The translations under genes were made by a program, and so were the position numbers. The notes beneath the pieces are model-generated. The model was given only the letters and a program-made list of their open reading frames with translations. It was not told the DNA's origin and searched no databases. Source: Achromobacter ruhlandii (lineage in GTDB: Bacteria; Pseudomonadota; Gammaproteobacteria; Burkholderiales; Burkholderiaceae_B). From it: a DNA stretch of 64,000 nucleotides. This document shows positions 18,559-26,675 of this stretch, piece after piece. The stretch is taken from NCBI RefSeq assembly GCF_902859695.1, contig NZ_CADIJL010000025.1:32603-96602 (forward strand). The letters are read 5' to 3'. The first letter of the stretch is position 1. Every line of letters starts with the position of its first letter.

Positions 18559-19449
18559 TCAGTCGTCGGACTGCTTCTTGGGCGCGGGAAACGGATTCTC
18601 GCGGAATTGCAGCGTGAAGCCGGCGCGTTCGTCCTGGCCCAGCTCACGCGCCAGGTAGGGCATGGTCTGCTTGAGGGCCTCGTGCAGCGTCCACGGCGGG
18701 TTGATCAGGAACATGCCGCTGCCGTGCAGGCCGTAGCCGTCGATGGTGGCCTTCTTGACCGTCAACGTGGCGTGCAGCCAGCTCTTGACCTTGAGGTTCT
18801 CGAAGTGGCGCGCCATTTCGCTGGCCTCGCGCCGCTGCACCAGCGGGTACCAGACGGCGATGGTGCCGGTGGCGAAGCGCTTGACGCATTCCTTGACGGT
18901 GATCAGCGTGCGGCGGTAGTCGTTCTTGTCCTCGTAGGACGGGTCGATCAGCACCATGCCGCGGCGCGTCGGCGGCGGCAGCAGGGCCTTGACGCCCTCG
19001 AAGCCGTCGTCGCCGTAGATGGTGGTCTGGCGCTGCGCGGTGCGGTCCATGTGTTCGAGGTTGCCGACCAGGGTGTCGATTTCAGTCGGGTGCATTTCGA
19101 ACAGGCGCAGGCGGTCGGACGGGCGCAGCGCGTCCAGCGTCAGCCAGGGCGAGCCGGGGTAGCGCTTGAGGCGGCCGTTGGTGTTGAAGGCGCGGATGCG
19201 GGCGACGTAGTCGGCCAGCAGGGGCGGCAGGTCGTCGCGTTCCCACAGGCGGCCGATGCCGTCGGCGAATTCCGAGGTCTTGGCGGCCCAGTCGCTGTCC
19301 AGGCTGTAGAGGCCGGCGCCGGCGTGGGTGTCGATGACCCAGTAGGGCGCGTCCTTGCGGTTGAAGTAGTCCAGGGTGTGGACCAGGATGGCGTGCTTGA
19401 GCACGTCGGCATGGTTGCCGGCGTGGAAGGCGTGGCGATAGCTGAACAC
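18559..19449 (-). CDS. rlmJ: 23S rRNA (adenine-2030-N6)-methyltransferase RlmJ
   Basis: 296-residue Rossmann-fold methyltransferase. The N-terminus MFSYRHAFHAGNHADVLKH is the family hallmark. THAGAGLY is the SAM loop, and DPSYEDKNDY is the catalytic D-P-x-Y motif of N6-adenine methylases. Length is normal. It is encoded 12 bp downstream of the glycerophosphodiesterase gene on the same strand, so the two are probably cotranscribed. Confidence 0.95.
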   Translation of the reverse strand: MFSYRHAFHAGNHADVLKHAILVHTLDYFNRKDAPYWVIDTHAGAGLYSLDSDWAAKTSEFADGIGRLWERDDLPPLLADYVARIRAFNTNGRLKRYPGSPWLTLDALRPSDRLRLFEMHPTEIDTLVGNLEHMDRTAQRQTTIYGDDGFEGVKALLPPPTRRGMVLIDPSYEDKNDYRRTLITVKECVKRFATGTIAVWYPLVQRREASEMARHFENLKVKSWLHATLTVKKATIDGYGLHGSGMFLINPPWTLHEALKQTMPYLARELGQDERAGFTLQFRENPFPAPKKQSDD

Positions 19450-19461
19450 GGGGCGGGGGCC

Positions 19462-20211
19462 TCAGGCGGCCGGCCGGATGGCGGCCAGTTCGTCGGTGAA
19501 GATGCCGTCGATGCCCCAGTCCAGCAGCAGGCGGGCGCGCTCGGGGTCGTTGACGGTCCAGGCGGCAATGCGGTAGCCGGCGGCGTGCACGGCGTCGATC
19601 AGTTCGCGCGTGGCGTCCTTCTGGTTGATGTTCAGGGCGACGCAGTCGTATTTGACCAGGCGGTCGAGCCAGTCGGTGGGCACCTTTTCGACCAGCAGGG
19701 CGCGCGGCAGTTCGGGCGCGGCGTCCTTGGCGGCCTGCAGGGCTTCCTCGGCGAAGGAGGACAGCAGCGGGGCCACGGCGGCGCCTTTCCAGAGTTCACG
19801 GGCGGCCAGGGCGACGGCGGCGCCGGTCTCGGCCTCGCGGCCGGGGCAGGGCTTGATCTCGACGTTGCTGGCGATGCCGTTGGCGACGGTGTAGCGGGCC
19901 ACGGCGGCGAAGGTGGGCAGGGGTTCGCCGGCGTAGGCGGCGGAGTGCCAGCTGCCGAAGTCCAGTTGCGCCAGTTCGCTGAAGGTCTTGGCGGCGGCGG
20001 GACCGTGGCCGTTGGAGGTGCGGTCGACGTCGTCGTCATGCATCAGGACGAGGACGTTGTCGCGGCTGAGCTTGACGTCGTATTCGAACATGGTGAAGCC
20101 GTGTTCGGCGCCGACGCGCATGGCGGCGAGGGTGTTCTCCGGGGCCAGGCGGCCGCCGCCGCGGTGGGCGATGTGGCGGGAATAGGGCCAGGTGGGGAGG
20201 GATGCGGTCAT
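19462..20211 (-). CDS. ugpQ: Glycerophosphodiester phosphodiesterase (UgpQ-like)
   Basis: 249-residue GDPD-family TIM barrel that splits glycerophosphodiesters into glycerol-3-phosphate and an alcohol. AHRGGGRLAPENTLAA carries the catalytic His and conserved Glu-Asn, FEYDVKLSRDNVLVLMHDD carries the metal-binding Glu-Asp and second His, and VEIKP is the third acidic motif. It has no signal peptide, so it is cytosolic like UgpQ. The ATG at 20211 is set by the catalytic motif; the open frame continues upstream only through low-complexity GT-rich DNA. It lies directly upstream of rlmJ. Confidence 0.92.
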   Translation of the reverse strand: MTASLPTWPYSRHIAHRGGGRLAPENTLAAMRVGAEHGFTMFEYDVKLSRDNVLVLMHDDDVDRTSNGHGPAAAKTFSELAQLDFGSWHSAAYAGEPLPTFAAVARYTVANGIASNVEIKPCPGREAETGAAVALAARELWKGAAVAPLLSSFAEEALQAAKDAAPELPRALLVEKVPTDWLDRLVKYDCVALNINQKDATRELIDAVHAAGYRIAAWTVNDPERARLLLDWGIDGIFTDELAAIRPAA

Positions 20212-20593
20212 TTCTTTGATGCTTTTGGGGTTCTTTGGGACAGGGTGGAAGGATACTCTGTTCTGGGGGTTCCTTTCCTGTCGTGCGGGGGGCTTGCTTC
20301 GTGCCTGTGTCGCGGGTTCGGTTCTTTTGGCGCGGTGGGGAAAGTTCGGGGCGTCGCTGGGGCGGGCGGTGTGCTTGGGCTTTGTGGGAAGGGTTGGGGG
20401 GCTGAAAGATTTGCTGGCGCCCGTCCGGCCAGGCCGCCCTGCGCGGCCTTGCCGGACATACGTGGTGGTTGCTTGCGGTGGGCGCATCCTCCTGGGGGAG
20501 GTGGGGAGTTGATGGCGGAGGGACTGCTTGCTGGGGCCGTCTGTCCGGCGCCCGCGGGTTGGGAGGGCGGGGGCCGCCGCAGGCGCCCGGCGC
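20212..20593. other. Gene-free stretch, strongly G/T-skewed on the plus strand
   Basis: 382 bp upstream of ugpQ and downstream of the M20 peptidase gene, both on the minus strand. The plus strand is rich in G and T runs. No credible ORF, terminator or RNA gene was seen. It should contain the ugpQ-rlmJ promoter. Confidence 0.6.
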
Positions 20594-21889
20594 TTATTTC
20601 ATCGGGGCCTTGTCCTGGGAGACGTCCATGATCATGCGGGCGGCCAGGTAGAGGCGGGGGACGATGGAGGGGATCTGGATGTACTCGGCGTCGTTGGAGT
20701 GGGCGCCGAAGCCGCTCAGGCCCATGCCTTCGATGACGGGGCCGCGGGCCTTGAGGGCGGCGAAGGCGGCGTCGGTGCCGCCGCCGCTGGCGCGGTCGAT
20801 GACTTTCATGGGCAGGCCGAGTTCCTGGTAGATGGCGACGCCGTGGTTGGCGAGGGCGCGCGAGGCGGGGGTGGCTTCCAGCGGTGGGCGGCGCACTTCG
20901 AATTTGACGCTGACCTTGGCCTCGGGCAGCAGTTTCTTCTGGATGCGTTCCTGCAGGGTGCGTTCAAGGGCGTCGAAGTCGGACACCTTGAGGGCGCGGG
21001 CGTCGGCCTGGGCGGTGGCCTGGCCGGGAATGACGTTGCGGTTGGTGCCGGCCTGGGCCACGGTCCAGTTCAGTTTCAGGCCTTCCTCGGGTTTGGACAG
21101 GTCTTTCAGTTGCAGGATCTGGTGGGACAGCTCGGTCAGGGCGTTGACGCCGCCCTCGGGACGGGCGCCGGCGTGCGAGGTCTTGCCCTGCACGGTCAGG
21201 TAGGCGGCGCCGATGCCGCTGGTGGCCAGGGTCAGGCGGCCCTCGGCGCCGCCGCCTTCAAAGGAGAAGACGGCGTCCTGGTCGGCGCCCAGGCGGGTGA
21301 TGGTGGCGCGGGCGCCCGGCGAGCTGATTTCCTCGTCGCCGTTGATCAGCACGGTCAGGGTGCCGTAATCCTTGAAGTCCAGTTTTTGCAGCAGGGCCAC
21401 GGTGTGCAGGATGATGGCGACGCCGTGCTTGTCATCGGCGATGCCCAGGCCATAGGCGCGGTCGCCGTCGATGCGGAAAGGCTGGTCCTTGAGCATGCCG
21501 TTGCGGTAGACGGTGTCCATGTGCGCGATCAGCATGATCTTTTTCTGCCCGCTGCCCTTGAATTCGGCGTGCACCATGGGACCGACGCGCTCGGGGGTGT
21601 CGTCCAGGCGGGAGATGTCGGTGGGCTGCAGGATTTCGACCTTGCCGCCCAGGGCCTTGAGACGCTCGCCGATGAGGGCGGCAATGCGTTCCACGCCTTC
21701 CACGTCCCGGCTGCCCGATTCGATATTGACCAGGTCGCGCATGGTGTCGAGCATGGCCTGCTTCTGTTGCTCGGCGGCGTCGTGCACGGCGGCGACCGGG
21801 GCGGCCAGCGCGGCGCAGGAGGCGCCGCCCAGGAAGGCCAGGGCGAGCGCGGCACGCAGGACAAGCGGACGTGGGAGCGGGAACGGCAT
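20594..21889 (-). CDS. Exported M20-family metallopeptidase (glutamate carboxypeptidase-like)
   Basis: 431-residue zinc peptidase with a Sec signal peptide (about residues 1-29, ending AALAA). Zinc and catalytic residues are visible: IAHMDTV (His, Asp), the bridging Asp in GIADDKHG, the catalytic Glu pair in INGDEEISSPG, and a late His in GFGAHSNDAEYI. A bacterial exopeptidase dimerisation domain lies between (about 215-330). The closest type is the CPG2-like glutamate carboxypeptidase branch, which removes C-terminal Glu from peptides or folates; substrate is not certain. It is a single gene. Confidence 0.88.
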   Translation of the reverse strand: MPFPLPRPLVLRAALALAFLGGASCAALAAPVAAVHDAAEQQKQAMLDTMRDLVNIESGSRDVEGVERIAALIGERLKALGGKVEILQPTDISRLDDTPERVGPMVHAEFKGSGQKKIMLIAHMDTVYRNGMLKDQPFRIDGDRAYGLGIADDKHGVAIILHTVALLQKLDFKDYGTLTVLINGDEEISSPGARATITRLGADQDAVFSFEGGGAEGRLTLATSGIGAAYLTVQGKTSHAGARPEGGVNALTELSHQILQLKDLSKPEEGLKLNWTVAQAGTNRNVIPGQATAQADARALKVSDFDALERTLQERIQKKLLPEAKVSVKFEVRRPPLEATPASRALANHGVAIYQELGLPMKVIDRASGGGTDAAFAALKARGPVIEGMGLSGFGAHSNDAEYIQIPSIVPRLYLAARMIMDVSQDKAPMK

Positions 21890-22219
21890 CGAAAGTCACC
21901 TCTGCATGGAAGGGGGGGAAGGAGGGAGCCGGCGGCGCGGCGTCGGATCCGGTTTTGACGATACGAGCGGGGACGGAAGGCGGGAACCGGGGTTTCCCCG
22001 GTTGACCGGGGCCCGCTTCCATGCGGGGAAAAGCCCTCGCCGCAGGCGACGGGCGGGCCGATGTAAGCAGACGCTGCGGGACGAATGAGAAATGCTAAAA
22101 TCCGCCCGCTGACCCGGTTTGACCGGTATGGGAATAGGGCGAATGAGATTCGCCTTTTTTTATGCGTTTTCGTGCGCCCCGGGCGGAAGTTTCCTCCCGA
22201 GTGCGGCAACAGGGATTCC
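21890..22219 (+). terminator. ppiD leader region with an isolated intrinsic terminator (22138-22161)
   Basis: 330 bp between the divergent M20 peptidase gene and ppiD. A strong terminator GGCGAAT-gag-ATTCGCC plus seven T lies at 22138-22161, pointing toward ppiD, although no plus-strand gene precedes it. An extended -10 promoter candidate TGC-TAAAAT is at 22093-22101, which would give an RNA of about 55 bases. So this is either a short regulatory RNA or an attenuator of ppiD. No tRNA is seen. Confidence 0.65.
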
Positions 22220-24190
22220 ATGTTCGAATTTATTCGCAGCCACCGGCGCTGGATGCAGTTCATCCTGCTGCTTCTGATTGTGCCGTCCTTCTTCCTCGTC
22301 GGGATCCAGGGCTATGAGAGCTTCATGCGCAAGGAGCCGGAACTGGCGACGGTCGCCGGCCAGCCGATTTCCCGCGCGGAGTTCGACCAGGCGCACCGCA
22401 ACCAGCTGGAGCAATACCGCCAGCGCCTGGGCGCGCAGTTCGACCCGGCCGTGATCGACACGCCGCAGTTGCGCGAAGCGCTGCTGAACCAGCTGATCAA
22501 CCAGCGCCTGCTGGCGAACGTGGCCGTGGACAACCGTTTCTCGGTGTCCGACGAAACGCTGCGCAACACCATCGCCGCGATTCCGGAAGTGCAGGACAAC
22601 GGCCGCTTCTCGCCCGAGCGCTATCGCCAGGTGCTGGCGGCGCAGGGCATGTCGCCCACCTCGTTCGAGGCCGGCCTGCGCCGTGACCTGGCCGTGGCCC
22701 GCGTGCTGGAACCCGTCGGGCAGTCGGCCCGCGCGCCCGCCGAAGTGGTGGCGTCGCTGGAAACCGCCCTGACGCAGCAGCGCACGGTGCAACTGCGCCG
22801 CTTCGCCGCCGCCGATTTCCGCTCGCAAGTCACCGTCACCCCGGCCGACATCCAGGCCTGGTACGACGCCAACAAGCAGCAGTTGCAGATTCCCGAGCAG
22901 GTCCAGGTGCAGTACCTGGTGCTGAACGAAGCCGCCGCCACCGAGGGCGTGCAGGTCAAGGACGAGGACCTGGCTTCGTATTACGAACAGAACAAGAACC
23001 GCTTCGGCCAGCCCGAGCGCCGCCGCGCCAGCCACATCATGATCGAAGTGCCCGCCGGCGCCTCGGAAGATGCGCGCAAGGCCGCCCGCGCCAAGGCCGA
23101 GGCCCTGGCCACGCAGGCCGCCGCCAACCCGGCGCAATTCGCCGAGCTGGCCCGCAAGAATTCGCAGGACGCCGGTTCGGCCGCCAATGGCGGCGACCTG
23201 GGCTGGCTGGCGCCGGGCATGCTGTCCGGCCCGCTGGAAAAGGCGATCTTCAGCCAGTCCAAGGACCAGGTGTCGGGCGTGGTCGAAAGCCCGTCGGGTT
23301 TCCACGTGGTCAAGGTCACCGAGATCCAGCCCGCCGCGATCAAGCCGCTGGCCGAGGTGAAGGACCAGATCACCGCCGAAGTGCGCAAGCAACTGGCCGC
23401 CGTGCGTTTTTCGGAGATGGCCAGCCAGCTGAACAAGCAGGTCTACGACCAGCGCGACAGCCTGCAGCCGGCCGCCGACGCGGTGGGCCTGAAGCTGCGC
23501 ACCGCCTCGGGCGTGACGCGCGAAGGCCTGTTGCCGGCCGACCAGGCGGGCCCCGGGTCCGCCGTGGACAGCCCGGACGCGGCGTTGCTGGACAACCCGC
23601 GCGTGCGCCAGGTGCTGTTCTCGCCCGACGTGCTGCGTGAAAAGCAGAACTCCGGCGTGATCGAGCTGTCGCCCGACACCATGCTGGCGGTGCGCGTGGC
23701 CGCCGTGGAACCGGCCCATGTGCCGGCGCTGGAGAAGGTCAGCGATTCGATCCGCGCCAAGCTGCTGGACGAGCGTTCGGCCGAAGCCGCCAAGAAAGCC
23801 GGCGAAGCCGCGCTGGCGGCCGATCAGGCCAACCCGGCCGCGGCGCCGGAAGGCTTCGGTGGTCCGCTGGTGGTGTCGCGCCAGGATCCCAAGAACCTGC
23901 CGCGCTCGGTGCTGGACGCCGTGATGCGCCTGCCGGCCGCCAAGCTGCCGGCCTACACCGGCGTGCAGTCGGGCGCCGATTACACGCTGGTGCGCCTGGA
24001 AAAGGTCGAGGCCGGCACGGTCGAGGCCGCCGACAAGGAACGCCTGGCGCAGCAATTGGCGGGCGCCTGGGGCCAGGCCGAGAACGAAGCGCTGGTGCGC
24101 ATGCTGCGCGAGGAATACAAGGTGCAGGTGCTGCCGGCGGCCGCCGACGCCATCCGCGGCGGCGACGCCTCGCAGCAGGCGGCGGGCTGA
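22220..24190 (+). CDS. ppiD: Periplasmic folding factor PpiD
   Basis: 656-residue inner-membrane-anchored chaperone. One N-terminal transmembrane helix (about residues 12-32, FILLLLIVPSFFLVGIQG) is followed by a SurA_N-like chaperone domain and a parvulin-type domain at about 270-375 (RRASHIMIE ... NGGDLGWLAPGMLSGPLEKAIFS ... GFHVVKV). A long C-terminal chaperone region follows. PpiD works at the exit of the Sec translocon on newly exported proteins; its parvulin domain is often inactive. The ATG at 22220 has an AGGGA site. In E. coli ppiD follows hupB; here the upstream gene is different. Confidence 0.93.
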   Translation: MFEFIRSHRRWMQFILLLLIVPSFFLVGIQGYESFMRKEPELATVAGQPISRAEFDQAHRNQLEQYRQRLGAQFDPAVIDTPQLREALLNQLINQRLLANVAVDNRFSVSDETLRNTIAAIPEVQDNGRFSPERYRQVLAAQGMSPTSFEAGLRRDLAVARVLEPVGQSARAPAEVVASLETALTQQRTVQLRRFAAADFRSQVTVTPADIQAWYDANKQQLQIPEQVQVQYLVLNEAAATEGVQVKDEDLASYYEQNKNRFGQPERRRASHIMIEVPAGASEDARKAARAKAEALATQAAANPAQFAELARKNSQDAGSAANGGDLGWLAPGMLSGPLEKAIFSQSKDQVSGVVESPSGFHVVKVTEIQPAAIKPLAEVKDQITAEVRKQLAAVRFSEMASQLNKQVYDQRDSLQPAADAVGLKLRTASGVTREGLLPADQAGPGSAVDSPDAALLDNPRVRQVLFSPDVLREKQNSGVIELSPDTMLAVRVAAVEPAHVPALEKVSDSIRAKLLDERSAEAAKKAGEAALAADQANPAAAPEGFGGPLVVSRQDPKNLPRSVLDAVMRLPAAKLPAYTGVQSGADYTLVRLEKVEAGTVEAADKERLAQQLAGAWGQAENEALVRMLREEYKVQVLPAAADAIRGGDASQQAAG

Positions 24191-24207
24191 TCTTCCGCGA
24201 GGCGGAT

Positions 24208-24228
24208 CGCGGGCCGCCCAGGCCCGCG
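24208..24228. terminator. Hairpin between convergent ppiD and tesA
   Basis: CGCGGGCC-5-GGCCCGCG, a perfect 8-bp stem 18 bp after the ppiD stop and 5 bp before the tesA stop. No T-run, so termination strength is uncertain. Confidence 0.4.
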
Positions 24229-24233
24229 TCAAG

Positions 24234-24893
24234 TCACTGCAGCAAGGGTCGCAGCGCCGGCCAGACATTGTCCAGCAGTTGGGCCTGGGCATCCTCGTTG
24301 GGATGGATGCCGTCGGCCTGGAACATCGCCCGGTTCGTTGCGATACCTTCCATCAGGAAGGGCACGAGCCGGGCGTTTTCGTCTTTGGCGACGGTGGGAA
24401 ACACCTGGGCGAAGCGTTGGGTGTAGTCGCGGCCGTAGTTGGGCGGGATCTGCATGCCGACGATGACCACCTCGGCCTCGGCCTTGCGCGCCGCCTGCGC
24501 CATGGTGCGCAGGTTCTGCTCCGTCATGTTCAGCGGCAGCCCGCGCAGGGCGTCGTTCGAGCCCAGCTCCAGCACCACCACCGCCGGTTCATGCTGGCGC
24601 AGCAGCGCCGGCAGGCGCGCGACGCCGCCGCTGGTGGTGTCGCCGCTGATGCTGGCGTTGACGACCTTGTACTTCGGGTATTGTTCGGAAAGCCGCGCGG
24701 ACAGCAGCGGCACCCAGCCGGTGCCGCGCTTGATGCCGTATTCGGCGGCCAGGCTGTCGCCCACCACCAGCACGGTGCGTTGCGCGGAACCCTGGGCCGC
24801 CGGGGCGGTCTGAGCGTGGGCGGGCGCCATCAGGGTGGCCGTGGCCAGCGTGGATATCAGTAGTGAACGGCGAATCAGGGGAATCAGGCGCAT
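24234..24893 (-). CDS. tesA: SGNH esterase/thioesterase I-like protein TesA
   Basis: 219-residue periplasmic lipolytic enzyme. After a signal peptide (about 1-28, ending APAHAQ) come the SGNH blocks: VVGDSLAAEYG (nucleophile S47), NASISGDTTSGG, ELGSNDALRG and DGIHPN with catalytic Asp and His. It matches E. coli TesA (thioesterase I/lysophospholipase L1/arylesterase). It is divergent from an ABC ATPase gene, as in E. coli tesA-ybbA, but here the two ATG codons share two bases (CATG at 24891-24894), so each promoter must lie inside the other gene. No clear ribosome site precedes this ATG. Confidence 0.93.
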   Translation of the reverse strand: MRLIPLIRRSLLISTLATATLMAPAHAQTAPAAQGSAQRTVLVVGDSLAAEYGIKRGTGWVPLLSARLSEQYPKYKVVNASISGDTTSGGVARLPALLRQHEPAVVVLELGSNDALRGLPLNMTEQNLRTMAQAARKAEAEVVIVGMQIPPNYGRDYTQRFAQVFPTVAKDENARLVPFLMEGIATNRAMFQADGIHPNEDAQAQLLDNVWPALRPLLQ

Positions 24894-25563
24894 GGATAGC
24901 AAGAATTCGATCGAGGTGAAAGGGCTGGGCAAGCGGGTGGCTGATGCCGGCGGGACGCTGTCTATCCTGGAAGACATCGATTTTACGGTGGCGGCGGGCA
25001 GCGCCGTGGCCATCACCGGCAGCTCCGGGTCGGGCAAGTCCACCCTGTTGGGACTGCTGGCCGGGCTGGATGTTCCCAGCGCGGGCAGCGTGCGCCTGGC
25101 CGGGCAGGACCTGTTCGCCCTGGACGAGGACGGCCGCGCGCGCCTGCGGGCCAATCACGTGGGGTTTGTGTTCCAGTCATTCCAGTTGCTGCCGAACCTG
25201 ACCGCGCTGGAAAACGTGATGCTGCCGCTGGAACTGGCGGGCCAGCCGGCGCGCGAGGCGGCCCAGGCCATGCTCGAGCGCGTCGGGCTGGGGGCGCGCC
25301 TGCATCACTATCCGCGCACCCTGTCCGGCGGCGAGCAGCAGCGCGTGTCGCTGGCGCGCGCCTTCGTGGTGCAGCCGGACCTGCTGTTCGCCGACGAACC
25401 CACCGGCAGCCTGGATGCCGCCACCGGCGTCACGGTCATCGACCTGATGTTCGACCTGCACCGCGAGCACGGCACCACCCTGGTGCTGGTGACGCACGAC
25501 CCGCAGCTGGCGGCGCGTTGCAGCCGCCAGGTGGTGCTGGCGGCCGGGCGCATGGCCGCGTAG
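24892..25563 (+). CDS. YbbA-like ABC transporter ATPase without a partner permease
   Basis: 223-residue LolD/MacB-type ATPase: Walker A GSSGSGKS, Q-loop FVFQSFQLLPNLTALENV, signature LSGGEQQR, Walker B LLFADEPTGSLDAA, switch His in VTHD. In E. coli the equivalent ybbA is followed by the large permease ybbP; here a terminator and convergent genes follow at once, so no permease is encoded next to it. The ATG at 24892 overlaps the start codon of tesA. The substrate is unknown. Confidence 0.9.
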   Translation: MDSKNSIEVKGLGKRVADAGGTLSILEDIDFTVAAGSAVAITGSSGSGKSTLLGLLAGLDVPSAGSVRLAGQDLFALDEDGRARLRANHVGFVFQSFQLLPNLTALENVMLPLELAGQPAREAAQAMLERVGLGARLHHYPRTLSGGEQQRVSLARAFVVQPDLLFADEPTGSLDAATGVTVIDLMFDLHREHGTTLVLVTHDPQLAARCSRQVVLAAGRMAA

Positions 25564-25613
25564 TCGGGATGCGACCGGCCGCTGCGGCCCGCGCCAGCGG
25601 CGCAAGCCTGAAA

Positions 25614-25643
25614 CGAAAACGCCACCCGAAGGTGGCGTTTTCG
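25614..25643. terminator. Terminator between the YbbA-like gene and the FbpABC-type operon
   Basis: CGAAAACGCCACC-cgaa-GGTGGCGTTTTCG, a perfect 13-bp stem between convergent genes; A- and T-tracts are built into the stem on both sides. Confidence 0.85.
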
Positions 25644-25669
25644 CTTGGCGCAAACCTCTGGCGCGGACC

Positions 25670-26653
25670 TTACTTGGCCTTGGCCACGGCCTGGTTCCAC
25701 GCGGCGACGACGGCTTCGTACTCCTTGGCGGCCGCGTCCTGGCTCACCGGGAAGATCTTGATGCTGTTGAAGTCGGGCAGGGTGGTCAGGCTGGCCACCG
25801 CGATGTCGCTGCGGGTCGGACGGCGGAAGTTCTTCACCAGTTGCGCTTCCTGGGCCTCCTTGCTGAGCAGGCCGTCGTACAGCGCCTTGGCGGCCTCCAG
25901 GTTCTTGGCGCCCTTGATGATGAACATGCCTTCCGGCGCCAGGTAGCTGCCCTCGGTCGGGTAGACCAGCTTGATTTCCTTCTGGCCGCCGGCCACGTAT
26001 TCCTGGGCGGCGTATTCCAGCGTCATGCCGACCGCGTATTCGCCGGCCGCCACGCCCTTGTAGGTGGTGCCGGACGAGGCCGTGACCACGGCGTTGGCGG
26101 CGATCTTGTCCAGGCCTTCCTGGCCGAACTGCTTGTACAGGCCGTAGACCAGCATGTAGGCGGTGCCGCTCTTGGACGGATCGGTGATGGCGAACTTGCC
26201 CTTCCACTGCGGTTGCATCAGGTCGGACCAGGTGGCCGGCGCGGCCAGGCCCTTCAACTGCCGTTCGTTGACCATCAGCACCATGATGTGGACGTTGGTG
26301 CCGACCCACAGATCGTCCGGTCCGCGGAACTCGGCCGGGATCTTGTCGATATCGGCCGGGCGGTAGGGCTGCAGGTGCTGGCGGTAGGCGCCCAGCGTGC
26401 CGAAGCCGCCGCTCCAGAACAGGTCGCCGCGCGGGTTCTGGGCCTCGGCCTCGATACGCTTCATCATGGTGCCGGTGCCGCCGGTGACCGGCTGCACGTT
26501 CAGCTTGGGCGACTGCTTCTTGACGGCGTCCAGCGCGGTCTCGATGGTCTCGGTGTTGTTGGACGAGTACAGGACCACGTTCTGTGCCTGCGCGGCGCCC
26601 GCGGCCAGGGTGGCGGCCAGCAGGCCGGTTTGCAGGAAGTGTTTGAGGTGCAT
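25670..26653 (-). CDS. FbpA-type ABC solute-binding protein
   Basis: 327-residue periplasmic binding protein with signal peptide (ending AAQAQ at about residue 23) and the type II fold of the iron/2-aminoethylphosphonate/thiamine cluster: NVVLYSSNNTETIETALDAV, TGGTGTMMKRIEAEAQNPRGDLFWSGG, and FAITDPSKSGTAY. It is last in an ATPase-permease-binding protein operon on the minus strand. The ligand cannot be settled: the family includes Fe(III), phosphonate and polyamine binders, and I do not see an obvious paired-Tyr iron site. Confidence 0.85.
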   Translation of the reverse strand: MHLKHFLQTGLLAATLAAGAAQAQNVVLYSSNNTETIETALDAVKKQSPKLNVQPVTGGTGTMMKRIEAEAQNPRGDLFWSGGFGTLGAYRQHLQPYRPADIDKIPAEFRGPDDLWVGTNVHIMVLMVNERQLKGLAAPATWSDLMQPQWKGKFAITDPSKSGTAYMLVYGLYKQFGQEGLDKIAANAVVTASSGTTYKGVAAGEYAVGMTLEYAAQEYVAGGQKEIKLVYPTEGSYLAPEGMFIIKGAKNLEAAKALYDGLLSKEAQEAQLVKNFRRPTRSDIAVASLTTLPDFNSIKIFPVSQDAAAKEYEAVVAAWNQAVAKAK

Positions 26654-26675
26654 GGTGAGCCTTTGTGGATGCGGG

